64,000 nucleotides of DNA, from the NCBI RefSeq assembly GCF_022809715.1, contig NZ_CP094460.1, forward strand, positions 2,542,001-2,606,000. Reading direction: 5' to 3'. The DNA is from Burkholderia pyrrocinia (GTDB lineage Bacteria > Pseudomonadota > Gammaproteobacteria > Burkholderiales > Burkholderiaceae). Shown here piece after piece: positions 28,119 to 36,567 of the stretch (position 1 is its first letter; each line of letters starts with the position of its first letter). The notes beneath the pieces were generated by a model. That model was not told the origin of the DNA. It did no database searches and saw only the letters and a program-made list of their open reading frames with translations. Both the position numbers and the translations under genes were made by a program.

Positions 28119-29975
28119 ATGAAACCAGACAGGAGCTGTACCGGCAGCCGCCAAGGTCGCCGTGGTCGTCACGGCCGATTGGCCGGGCTAGGCGCATTGA
28201 CCGTCATGACACTGGCGCTCGCGGCATGCGGCGGCGACGATTCGTCGTCCGTCGGCGCGTCGAGCCTCGCGCAGGCGACCGCCAGCCAGCAGGCCAGCGT
28301 GCAAGCGGCCGCCAGCCAGGCGCCGGCGGCCAACCAGCCTTACGTCGATCAGGTCGCGTATTCGATGAATGCGACCGACGGCCTCGCCGCCGCGCAAGTG
28401 TCCGAGAAAGCGGCGGTCATGCATTACCAGTGGAAGTCCGGCGGCACGACCATCAACTACACGACCACCACCGGCCACCTGACCGCGCAGGACGCGAACG
28501 GCAATGCGGAAGCGTCGATGTCGTATGTCGCGTACACCGCGCCGAGCACGAACGGCAAGCCGCGGCCCGTCACGTTCGTGTATAACGGCGGCCCCGGCTC
28601 GTCGTCGATCTGGCTGCGTCTCGGCTCGTTCGCGCCGACCCGCGTCGCCACGCCCGATCCGCTGTTCGGCAGCAACTGGCCGAACTATCCGCTCGTCGAC
28701 AACGCGGAAAGCCTGATCGACACCACCGACCTCGTGTTCATCGACCCGCCGGGAACCGGGCTGTCGGAAGCCGTGTTGCCGAACACCAACCAGAAGTACT
28801 GGGGTTCCGATGCGGACGTGAACATCATGCGCGACTTCATCCAGCGCTACCTGAACGTCAACAGCCGCGGCAGCTCGCCGATCTACCTGTACGGCGAATC
28901 GTACGGCACGCCGCGCACCGACATGCTGGCGCTCGCGCTCGAATCGGCCGGCGTGCACCTGACGGGCATCGTGCTGCAGTCGGCAATCCTGAACTACTTC
29001 GCGGATGCAGTGGAAGCGGTGGCGATCACGCAGTCGACGGAAGGGCTGCTGCTCGAAACCGATACGGTGGCAGGTTATCTGCCAGGTTACGCGGCGGTCG
29101 CGGCGTACTTCAACCAGGTCTCGCCGGCGCCGGTGAACCAGGCTTTGTACGCACTGCAGACGGAACTGTTCACGACGCTGATCTACAACCAGCTGCAGAA
29201 GTATTCGCAGTCGTGGGTGTTGAGCCAGCTCGGCATTCCGGATGCGCTCGGCACGCCGGTGTTCCCGAGCGATGCGACGCTCCAGCTGTGGTCGATCCCG
29301 TCGAGCCTGACGCAACAGGCGCTGCGCGGCTACTTCAATGCGAACCCGTTCGGCACGAGCCTGCTGCCCGGAACGACGGTCGGCCGCTATGACGGACGCG
29401 TGTCGCTGCCGAACTCCGATCCGCGTCTGCAAACCGACGGCGACCCGTCCGACATCCTGATCTCGCAGCCGTTCACGAACGCGCTCGCGACGCAGATGCC
29501 GGACTACCTCGGCTATACCGCGCCGAATGCGACCTACCTGCCGCTGAACGACAACATCATCGGCGTATGGGACTTCTCGCACGACGGCCAGCCGATGCCC
29601 GACACGATCCCCGATCTGCTCGGTGCGCTGCAGCTCAACCCGAAGCTTCGCGTGCTCGCGGAGAATGGCTTCCACGATCTCGCGACGCCGTTCTTCAACA
29701 CCGAGAAGCAACTCGCGCGGCTGCAGACGGTGAAGGGGCTGAACCCGAAGCTGCAGGTGAACTTCTTCCAGGGCGGTCACATGACGTATCTGGACGATGT
29801 CGCGCGCCCGCAGATGAAGCGAGACCTGACGACGTTCTATCGCGGCAAGCGGATTCCGACGGCGCTGACGCTGCATACGCTGCCGCCGCCGTGGCCGGAC
29901 GAGAACCCGCCCAGCGTGCCGACCGGCAGCGTCCCGGGCGCGACGGCCGCGACGACGCTGGCGGCGGCCCCTTGA
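28119..29975 (+). CDS. S10 family serine carboxypeptidase-like lipoprotein
   Basis: 618-residue exported peptidase. A long positively charged N-terminus and a lipobox (LALAACGGDD) predict a lipoprotein. The S10 motifs are all present: oxyanion region NGGPGSSSIW, nucleophile Ser261 in YGESYGTPR, Asp in ENGFHDLATPF and His in QGGHMTY. Such enzymes remove C-terminal residues, working best at acid pH; they are common in eukaryotes and less so in bacteria. Start MKPDRSC is chosen because it directly precedes the signal; the frame is open 47 codons upstream in the leader. A small EF-hand-like gene follows. Confidence 0.92.
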   Translation: MKPDRSCTGSRQGRRGRHGRLAGLGALTVMTLALAACGGDDSSSVGASSLAQATASQQASVQAAASQAPAANQPYVDQVAYSMNATDGLAAAQVSEKAAVMHYQWKSGGTTINYTTTTGHLTAQDANGNAEASMSYVAYTAPSTNGKPRPVTFVYNGGPGSSSIWLRLGSFAPTRVATPDPLFGSNWPNYPLVDNAESLIDTTDLVFIDPPGTGLSEAVLPNTNQKYWGSDADVNIMRDFIQRYLNVNSRGSSPIYLYGESYGTPRTDMLALALESAGVHLTGIVLQSAILNYFADAVEAVAITQSTEGLLLETDTVAGYLPGYAAVAAYFNQVSPAPVNQALYALQTELFTTLIYNQLQKYSQSWVLSQLGIPDALGTPVFPSDATLQLWSIPSSLTQQALRGYFNANPFGTSLLPGTTVGRYDGRVSLPNSDPRLQTDGDPSDILISQPFTNALATQMPDYLGYTAPNATYLPLNDNIIGVWDFSHDGQPMPDTIPDLLGALQLNPKLRVLAENGFHDLATPFFNTEKQLARLQTVKGLNPKLQVNFFQGGHMTYLDDVARPQMKRDLTTFYRGKRIPTALTLHTLPPPWPDENPPSVPTGSVPGATAATTLAAAP

Positions 29976-30030
29976 GCGACGGACTCCTTGTCAAAGGAAC
30001 CCTCTATTCATCCATTGAATGCGAGTGATC

Positions 30031-30450
30031 ATGTCCCTAATCAAATTGATTCGGCGTACGTCTGCGTTGATCGTCCTCGGTGCCGCGATGAGCAGCGCCT
30101 ACGCATTGCCGCCGCAGGCGGTGGCGCCGGTGAAGCTGCCGCATGGCGGGCGCGGTGTCGACGGTCCGTTCTTTCCTGCCACGCGTGCGGCGCCGGTGTT
30201 GCCGTCGACCGGCACGACGCTGCAGCAGCAGGCGCAGCGGCGTGTCGACGCGAGGCTCGGCGCCAATACGGTGCTGAGCAACGGCGCGGCCGTGACGAAG
30301 GCGCAGGCGCAGAGCAGCGGGCTCGGTTTCGTGTCGAAGCACTTCGACGAGATCGATGCGAAGCACACGGGCCGCGTGACGATGAGCGATGTACGGCAGT
30401 TCATCCAGCAGCGGCAGGTGCAGGCGCAGCAGGAACAGCAGGACGAGTGA
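30031..30450 (+). CDS. Exported EF-hand-like small protein
   Basis: About 139 residues with a signal peptide (LIKLIRRTSALIVLGAAMSSAYA), a Pro/Ala/Gln-rich middle and one EF-hand-like helix-loop-helix at the C-terminus (HFDEIDAKHTGRVTMSDVRQF). The loop keeps Asp at position 1, Gly at 6 and Asp at 12, but positions 3 and 5 are Lys and Thr, so calcium binding may be weak. An alternative ATG lies four codons upstream at 30019. It is 55 bp after the S10 peptidase and may share its transcript. Confidence 0.75.
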   Translation: MSLIKLIRRTSALIVLGAAMSSAYALPPQAVAPVKLPHGGRGVDGPFFPATRAAPVLPSTGTTLQQQAQRRVDARLGANTVLSNGAAVTKAQAQSSGLGFVSKHFDEIDAKHTGRVTMSDVRQFIQQRQVQAQQEQQDE

Positions 30451-30472
30451 TGTAGCGGTGTATGGCCTGACG

Positions 30473-30509
30473 GCCGGGTGCTGGCGCGGAGTGTGCGTCG
30501 GCACCCGGC
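30473..30509. terminator. Hairpin between convergent EF-hand-like and ADH genes
   Basis: Perfect 9-bp arms GCCGGGTGC (30473-30481) and GCACCCGGC (30501-30509), loop 19. It sits in the short gap between convergent genes. No T run, so termination is inferred from position. Confidence 0.45.
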
Positions 30510-30533
30510 ACTCACGAATGCCGTGCGTCGAGG

Positions 30534-31613
30534 CTATGGCGCGATCACGGTCATCCTGAACGGCCCGCCGTTCGCCGCCGCATGCGCGACCGCTTCGTTC
30601 GCATCGTCGAGCGCGAACACCGTCACGTCGAAATGCCCGAGGTCGAGCAGCCCGCCGCGGACGAGCCCCGTCATCAGCGTCACGGCTTCCGTCGGGCACA
30701 TCCACTTGCCGCGCAGCGTGATGTCGTTGCGCATGATCCACGGATACGGCAGTTCGAGCCCTGCACCGCCGAGCATGCCGACGCCGCCCATCAGCACCAC
30801 GCGCCCATACGGGCGCACCGCCATCACTGCGGCACGCACCGTCGTCGCGGGCACCGACGGCGGCATCAGGTCGATCACGCAGTCGATCGGCCCCGGCGCC
30901 GCCTGCTGCATGCGTGCGCGATCCGCGGCTTCGTCGCCGGTCAGCGCGACGGTGCGCACGCGTTCGCCGAAGCGGCGTTCGAGATCCGCGAGCGTGCGCG
31001 CATTGCGGCCGGGCGCGACCACGCACCGCGCGCCCATCGCCAGTGCCACCGCGATGCCTGCGCTGCCGAAGTTGCCGGTTGCGCCGCTGACGAGCACGAT
31101 TTCGCCCGCGCGCAGATCGGACGCGAGCAGCCCGCCGTACGGCACGAGCAGCGTATTGAGCGCGCACCAGCGTGCGGCGTCGGCCGGCGGGATGTCGCCG
31201 ATGCGCACGGCGTTCTCGGTCGGCACCCGCAGTCGTTCGGCAAACGGGCCGTCGTGGAAATGGCGCTGCAATTGCTTGCCGCCTTCGCCGCGCGCGCTCC
31301 AGCCCTGCAGCACGATATCGGGCATCAGCGCATCGTCGCGCGCGCGCACGGTCGGATCGCAGAACACCCAGTCGCCCGGCTGCAACCTCGTCGCGTCGGG
31401 GCCGGTTTGCCTGACACGGCCGATTGCGCCGCAGCCGGGCACCATCGGCAGTTCGATCGGATACCGGCGCTCGCCGCTGAACACTTCCCGTGCATAGGAC
31501 AGCACCGGTGCAGCAACGACATCCACGATGACCTCGCCGGTGCCGAGCACGGGATCCGGCATCGTCTCGATCGCGAGCGGCATGCCGAGCGACTTCAGAA
31601 TCGCAGCTTTCAT
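30534..31613 (-). CDS. Medium-chain alcohol dehydrogenase/quinone oxidoreductase-like protein
   Basis: 359-residue MDR superfamily protein with a GroES-like N-terminal domain and an NAD(P)-binding domain (VSGATGNFGSAGIAVALAMGA near residue 170). The zinc-site signature GHE is replaced by GCGAIG in LPMVPGCGAIGRV, and the structural four-Cys loop is not evident, so it is probably a zinc-independent quinone-reductase-like enzyme. Substrate unknown. It is divergent from an XRE regulator 110 bp away, a likely local repressor or activator. Confidence 0.88.
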   Translation of the reverse strand: MKAAILKSLGMPLAIETMPDPVLGTGEVIVDVVAAPVLSYAREVFSGERRYPIELPMVPGCGAIGRVRQTGPDATRLQPGDWVFCDPTVRARDDALMPDIVLQGWSARGEGGKQLQRHFHDGPFAERLRVPTENAVRIGDIPPADAARWCALNTLLVPYGGLLASDLRAGEIVLVSGATGNFGSAGIAVALAMGARCVVAPGRNARTLADLERRFGERVRTVALTGDEAADRARMQQAAPGPIDCVIDLMPPSVPATTVRAAVMAVRPYGRVVLMGGVGMLGGAGLELPYPWIMRNDITLRGKWMCPTEAVTLMTGLVRGGLLDLGHFDVTVFALDDANEAVAHAAANGGPFRMTVIAP

Positions 31614-31723
31614 GACTGTTCCAGAGGGTGGGGGACGCGCCGATTCTGGCAGGCTTAGAATCCGCAACAAGGCCCGGCACGAGCCCAGGATCGACCGATA
31701 CCACCCTGCACGGAGCGACCCCG

Positions 31724-32521
31724 ATGACCGTTACGACGCGAACCCCGTTCGGCGATTTTCTGCGCTCGCGGCGCAAGAAGCTGCGGCCGGATGCCGTCGG
31801 CCTGCACGACGGCCCGCGCCGGCGCACGCCCGGCCTGCGGCGAGAGGAAGTCGCGGAACTGGCGGGCATCGGCGTCGACTGGTATGTGCGGCTGGAGCAG
31901 GGGCGCGACGTCAGCCCGTCGGACGCGACGCTCGACGCGCTGGCACGCGCATTGCGGCTGGACAAGGCCGAGGCTGCCCATCTGCGCGCGCTCGCGCGGC
32001 GCGATACGTCGCGTGCGTTCGTGCCGGAGTGCGTGCCGCCCACCGTCGCGCAGCTCGTCGCGAATCTTCACCTGCCTGCGTACGTGACCGGGCGGCGCTG
32101 GGACATCCTCGCGTGGAATGCCGCCGCGGCCGACCTGCTCGGCTTCGATCGGCTCGCGGAAGCCGACCGCAATATCCTGGTCTACATGTTCGTCGAGCCG
32201 CACGCGCGTCGGCTCTTCGCCGGGAGTTGGGCCGACGAAGCGCGCCGGATGATCGCGCTGTTTCGCACGAACCATGATCTCCATGCGAACGATCCGGCGT
32301 TCATTGCGCTGGTGGAGCGCCTGCGCGCGAGCAGCGACGAGTTCGCGAAATGGTGGGATGCGCACGACGTGCGCAGCGGGGCGTCGGGCCAGAAGGTGCT
32401 CGTGCATGCGCAACGCGGCACGCAGCGTTACGAATACGCGACGTTTCAGGCGAACGACGATCCCGCGTTGAAGCTGGCGATTTATTCGCCGGTGAATGGC
32501 GATGGGGGCGGCGGCGAATAG
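31724..32521 (+). CDS. XRE-family regulator with MmyB-like ligand domain
   Basis: 265-residue regulator: N-terminal helix-turn-helix (FGDFLRSRRKKLRPD, RRTPGLRREEVAELAGIGVD, WYVRLEQGRD) and a C-terminal MmyB-type PAS-like ligand domain (YVTGRRWDILAWNAAAADLLG, RNILVYMFVEPHARRLFAGSW). This pairing is a common actinobacterial/proteobacterial family that often controls a divergent oxidoreductase gene, which is the arrangement here. Start ATG at 31724 follows CGGAG; a longer frame without ribosome site is open upstream. Confidence 0.92.
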   Translation: MTVTTRTPFGDFLRSRRKKLRPDAVGLHDGPRRRTPGLRREEVAELAGIGVDWYVRLEQGRDVSPSDATLDALARALRLDKAEAAHLRALARRDTSRAFVPECVPPTVAQLVANLHLPAYVTGRRWDILAWNAAAADLLGFDRLAEADRNILVYMFVEPHARRLFAGSWADEARRMIALFRTNHDLHANDPAFIALVERLRASSDEFAKWWDAHDVRSGASGQKVLVHAQRGTQRYEYATFQANDDPALKLAIYSPVNGDGGGGE

Positions 32522-32689
32522 GGGCGCGCGCGACAGGATTGCCGGCGGGTCATGCAAAGGCAGTCCTCAGCCGGGTGACCGAGGCTTGATTGGTTGGCCT
32601 GCGTCACCACCCGGCGACGTCTCAATGCATCGGCATTCTTTGCGTGCGAAGGCGGGTGGTGCGGCGGCGTGTTCGGGCAGTGTTCCGCG

Positions 32690-34168
32690 TCAGGCCGTAC
32701 GCCGGCTCGACAAACGATTCCACAGCATGCCGGAGCGGCTCCCGCTTCGACAATACGCGAGCACCGGCTTTTGCAGCGAATCGACCAACGCACCGAACGC
32801 ATCGACTTCCGCGTCGCCGATATGATCGCGCTCGACCGGCAGGTAGCGCGCTTCGAGGCCCAGTTCGCGGGCAGCTGCAGCGATCTCGTCGAACGCAGGC
32901 TGATCGTCGCCTTCGCCGTCCGGGCGGTTGCAGATGACCGAGCGGAAGCCCGCATTCCGGATCGCCTTCAGATCGGCCGGCGTGATCTGCCGCGAAGCGG
33001 AAAACCCGTTCGCAGCCGTCGCCCGACATTGCTCGATCGCTTTCCGGAAACAGGCGATCGCGAAATCGACGTCCTGCTCCGTCGTAAAGCGACCGAAGCT
33101 CACGCGCACGGTGCGGCCGGCAGTTTCCGCATCGAGGCCGATCGCGGTCAGCACGTGCGACGGTGCACCGCTGGTCGAGTTGCATGCGGATGTAGACGAC
33201 ACGGCGAGCGCTTCGCCGAGCACGAACGGGAAAAAGCCGGGCGCATTCACCGTCAGACTCAACGTGTGCGGGATGCGGCGCGCAGCAGCGGCGTTCTGCG
33301 TGACATCGCCGAGCGCGAACAGCGCGTCCGTCAGGCGTGTGCCGAGCGCAGCAATCCGCATGGCTTCGCCGTCGAGTTTTTCGGCGGCGAGTTCGCACGC
33401 GACACCCATGCCGACGATCTGATGCGTCGCGAGCGTGCCCGAGCGCAGCCCGCGCTCGTGTCCGCCGCCATGAATCTGCGGGGCGATCCGGTCGGCGATG
33501 TCGCGGCGCACGAACAGCGCGCCGATGCCCTTGGGGCCGTAAACCTTGTGCGCGGACATCGACATCATGTCGATGCCGAGCGCACGCACGTCGATCGGCG
33601 TCTTGCCGAGCGCTTGCGCGGCGTCGACGTGGAGCAGCGCGCCCGCGGCGTGCACGATCCGCGCGATCGCGGCGATGTCGGTCAGCGTGCCGATCTCGTT
33701 GTTCACGAGCATCAGCGACACCAGGCCGGTATCGGGGCCGATCGCCGCGGCGACCGCGTCGGCGGTGATTTCGCCGTCGTGCGTGGGCGTCAGGAAGCTG
33801 ACCGACATCCCGCGCTTCGACAGGTTCGCCATCGTATCGAGAATGGCCTTGTGCTCGAGGCGGCTCGTGATCAGGTGGCGCTTGTCGGTCGCGGTGTCCG
33901 CATAACCCTTCAGCGCGAGGTTGTTCGATTCGGTGGCGCCCGACGTCCAGACGATCTCGTCGGCGTCCGCGCCGATCAGCGCGGCGACTTGCGCGCGTGC
34001 GCGCTCGACCTGTTCCCGCGCCAGCCGGCCGGCGGCATGCGAGCTCGATGCGGGATTGCCGAAGATGCCGTCGAAGCCGAGGCAGGCCGTCATCGCTTCG
34101 ATCACGCGGGGATCCGCGGGCGTCGTCGCCGCGTAGTCGAGGTAGTGCAGCGTGGTGGTGTCGCTCAT
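32690..34168 (-). CDS. Cysteine desulfurase (NifS/IscS-like) fused to a DUF442/BLH-type phosphatase-like domain
   Basis: 492 residues. Residues 1 to about 380 form a class V aminotransferase/cysteine desulfurase: HYLDYAATTPADPR, TSGATESNNLA, PLP Lys208 in MSMSAHKVYGPKG and catalytic Cys329 in STSACNSTSGAPSH, at positions close to those of E. coli IscS (K206, C328). The last 110 or so residues (from NGFSASRQITPADL) form a DUF442/TIGR01244-type domain with a CRSGSRSG active-site loop of the Cys-x5-Arg phosphatase/sulfur-transferase kind. One reading frame joins the two without a break. It suggests sulfide- or persulfide-handling. Start MSDTTTLHYL is the normal IscS start. No isc partners are adjacent. 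Confidence 0.92.
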   Translation of the reverse strand: MSDTTTLHYLDYAATTPADPRVIEAMTACLGFDGIFGNPASSSHAAGRLAREQVERARAQVAALIGADADEIVWTSGATESNNLALKGYADTATDKRHLITSRLEHKAILDTMANLSKRGMSVSFLTPTHDGEITADAVAAAIGPDTGLVSLMLVNNEIGTLTDIAAIARIVHAAGALLHVDAAQALGKTPIDVRALGIDMMSMSAHKVYGPKGIGALFVRRDIADRIAPQIHGGGHERGLRSGTLATHQIVGMGVACELAAEKLDGEAMRIAALGTRLTDALFALGDVTQNAAAARRIPHTLSLTVNAPGFFPFVLGEALAVSSTSACNSTSGAPSHVLTAIGLDAETAGRTVRVSFGRFTTEQDVDFAIACFRKAIEQCRATAANGFSASRQITPADLKAIRNAGFRSVICNRPDGEGDDQPAFDEIAAAARELGLEARYLPVERDHIGDAEVDAFGALVDSLQKPVLAYCRSGSRSGMLWNRLSSRRTA

Positions 34169-34432
34169 GTCCGTTTCTTGCTGATTCTGAATGGGAGAAA
34201 TGATACGGGGGACAGGAGGGAAAATGGATCCAAAATAGGTCGGTGATCCAGCTTGATATGGAATAACGTTTTCTTTTAATGTGGAATGGTGGAATTTGTT
34301 TCTTGGTGGGCGGAGCCGTGCGCGACGTGCCCCCATCGCCGGGTTGCCGTGAAACGATGGGCGAGCGGTGCCTTCCCGCGTCGTTTCGTATTCGGGGGCG
34401 GTCGCTACTGTTCCACGGGTTCGATCAAGTCG

Positions 34433-34756
34433 TTACTGTGGATCGGATGGCTTGGCCAGTCGGTGAGCGTCCCGAACCCATGCATGCAATGCGCTTTCGT
34501 ACTTTGCCGGGATCGTAATCGTCAGTGTGGTCAGGCGCGTATCGTTGCCCGGCAGCTCCAGATACCTTTGCCAGGCCTTCCGCACAAGTTGCGACATGGC
34601 GGAACACGTCATGCCGAGTTCGGCGGCAAGCGCACGCTGTGACCGGCCCTTCACGAAGATTTCAAACAACGCCCAATGGTTGATGGGCTTGATCCGGGTA
34701 TCTTGGAGCTTCAACAGTCGGAACTGTTCGGCGCTCATGCGTCGGCTTTGCCGCAT
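34433..34756 (-). CDS. TrfB/KorA-like DNA-binding protein next to T6SS PAAR gene
   Basis: 107 residues. The helix-turn-helix region (FEIFVKGRSQRALAAELGMTCSAMSQLVRKAWQRY) resembles KorA/TrfB, the small global repressor of IncP plasmids, and the following segment resembles its C-terminal part. The ATG at 34756 directly follows the PAAR stop (TGA then ATG), so translation is probably coupled; a second Met is six codons in. It is the last gene of the vgrG module. It could be a local repressor; a chromosomal KorA-like gene in a T6SS module has no assigned role that I know of. Confidence 0.75.
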   Translation of the reverse strand: MRQSRRMSAEQFRLLKLQDTRIKPINHWALFEIFVKGRSQRALAAELGMTCSAMSQLVRKAWQRYLELPGNDTRLTTLTITIPAKYESALHAWVRDAHRLAKPSDPQ

Positions 34757-35014
34757 TCAGACACGCCCGGAAGTTTGCAGGGAAGAAATCAACGCCGCGC
34801 CGCAGGAAGTCTTGTGGCCGTCGAATGCGGCGGCGCTGCCTTCGACATCAAACGCCATGTCACCTTCGGCAATCACGCCGGTTCCGTGAATCGGACATGA
34901 ACACGCGTCGCCAATGCGGGCGACCGCGCGTCCCATTACCTTGCTCCTTCCGGCTCCGGACTCGACCCGGCCGCCGTGGGTGTGTACGTCGCCTACTCGA
35001 ATAATTCCTCGCAT
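34757..35014 (-). CDS. PAAR-domain T6SS spike-tip protein
   Basis: 85-residue PAAR protein that would cap the VgrG trimer and sharpen the type VI spike. Visible PAAR features: MRGIIRVGDVHTHGGRVESG, then GRAVARIGDACSCPIHG and HKTSCGAALISS with the Cys/His residues that bind zinc at the tip. Start at MRGIIRVG; the longer open frame upstream runs antisense-free but has no PAAR features. It sits between tla3 and the TrfB-like gene. Confidence 0.93.
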   Translation of the reverse strand: MRGIIRVGDVHTHGGRVESGAGRSKVMGRAVARIGDACSCPIHGTGVIAEGDMAFDVEGSAAAFDGHKTSCGAALISSLQTSGRV

Positions 35015-35085
35015 ATAACCAATCTCCTGAATGACTTGTCGCGGTGGCCGCGTTCGCTCGAAACGCGCTGCCGCGTCGGTTTGCA

Positions 35086-36567
35086 TCACCACGAATAGCC
35101 CTGCGTTCCGTAGTTCGTGTCGTGACGACGGCCCCACCACGGCAGATAGGCGTTGTTCCCGCCGCGCGCGCGGAACCAGTCCTTGTCCGGATCGATCGTC
35201 GTGAGTTTCGATGGCGGCATCACCACGACGGCGACGGGATGCGCCGGGTCGGTCGTGCCGGCGACCAGTGCGTTGCCGCCGTAGTGATTGACGCGGCCGA
35301 TGGCCAGCGCAACGTCGGTCAATGCGCTACCGGTTCCCATGTCGCCGAGCAGCGCCGCCGTGTTGAACGTCTGCTTCTGGTGGTCGTATTCGGGCAGGAC
35401 TTCGGTAAGCGACTGCGACAGGCCGACAAGGCGCTTCGACGCCGCATCGCTACCGGCACCCGCATCGTGAACGATGTACTTGATATCCGGGACCGCAATC
35501 CCTGCGTTTTGTGCCGCTTGATCGATGGTCGCCTTCCACGCTTGCACCGTTCGTGTCGTGCCGACCTTCTGCGAAAACTCGTCGGTGTTGCCGGTCGCGG
35601 CCTTGCCGATCCATGCGAGCGGTTCGCGCTCGGTGTTGAAGGTCGGGCCGGCGAGGAACAGCACAACGAGGTTTTCGTTGATCTGCGCATCGGTCGGCGG
35701 GAAATTCGGTGCGTCCCAATTCATCACCCACACGCTCTTGTCGGGGTTGGCCTGTAGGTAGCTCAATGCCCTGTTCAGCGATGTGAAGCCGGCGTTTGCG
35801 CCACCTTGCGTGACCTGCACGTCAGGGGGCGTGTCGCGGCTCCACAGAGTCTTGGGGGACGGCGGGCCGATTTCAAAGAAACTCATCATGCGTTTCCGCA
35901 ACCACTCCTGAGCTTCACGCGGCTCAAGTCGCTTCGGAACTGCAAGTTCAATGTGCTGGCCGCCAAGTTCACGCCAATCCTTCTGATTCTCGGACTTTAC
36001 CGTATAGAAGTATTGTGCATTCGCTGCATAACGCGTGCGCATCAACAAGAGAAACTTATCGATGTACTTGGTATAGAAACCGTAAAACGTCTCTTTCCCA
36101 CGATTTCCATAGGCAACACCTGCGACTGATTGCAGCGTGGCGAATGATTTCGGATCCGTGCGCACCATGTCGTCGTTCTTGTTTGGTGTGGCAAGCCCTT
36201 GCGTCCACAATAATTGCCATTCGGTCGAGTAGTCCATGCGTTGCAACGGATTCAGCCAAATCAGGCCAACAACCTGCGCAACCAATGGCTTTGCCGGTTC
36301 GTTGGCTGCTGACGCGGCATTCCCTGCCGGCTCCGTGGGGTGAGCAGCTTGCGTTGGACGCGTCATAGCCGTGGTGAATAGAAACACCATGAGTGCCGCC
36401 AAGCCGGGCACGATGACAAGTCGTTTCATCCAGTCTCCAGTTTCCAGCAATGCTGGATGCGGTTCATCTAAATGCGCCACCAGCATGAGCATCAGCAAGG
36501 TGGCGATCAGCCATATCGTGATGGTGAGGAAAACACGACGCGGCCATGTAGCGATCAGTGCCTTCAT
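35086..36567 (-). CDS. tla3: Tla3-like type VI lipase adaptor (DUF2875)
   Basis: 493 residues. Two N-terminal hydrophobic helices (about 13-32 and 47-67) precede a large soluble part of the DUF2875/Tla3 kind (VVGLIWLNPLQRMDYSTEWQLLW, YFYTVKSENQKDWRELGGQHIELAVP, VWVMNWDAPNFPP, VVLFLAGPTF). In Pseudomonas aeruginosa Tla3 is needed to load the phospholipase Tle3 on VgrG2b. Here the gene overlaps the tle3 stop by 4 bases (ATGA), as expected for partners. The membrane helices suggest part of the protein faces the periplasm, which would also suit an immunity-like role; that is inference. Confidence 0.85.
   Translation of the reverse strand: MKALIATWPRRVFLTITIWLIATLLMLMLVAHLDEPHPALLETGDWMKRLVIVPGLAALMVFLFTTAMTRPTQAAHPTEPAGNAASAANEPAKPLVAQVVGLIWLNPLQRMDYSTEWQLLWTQGLATPNKNDDMVRTDPKSFATLQSVAGVAYGNRGKETFYGFYTKYIDKFLLLMRTRYAANAQYFYTVKSENQKDWRELGGQHIELAVPKRLEPREAQEWLRKRMMSFFEIGPPSPKTLWSRDTPPDVQVTQGGANAGFTSLNRALSYLQANPDKSVWVMNWDAPNFPPTDAQINENLVVLFLAGPTFNTEREPLAWIGKAATGNTDEFSQKVGTTRTVQAWKATIDQAAQNAGIAVPDIKYIVHDAGAGSDAASKRLVGLSQSLTEVLPEYDHQKQTFNTAALLGDMGTGSALTDVALAIGRVNHYGGNALVAGTTDPAHPVAVVVMPPSKLTTIDPDKDWFRARGGNNAYLPWWGRRHDTNYGTQGYSW

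Noticed and set aside
28188..29876. Minus-strand frame of over 560 codons opposite the S10 peptidase
   Set aside because: Arg/His-rich shadow; the plus-strand peptidase has all catalytic motifs.
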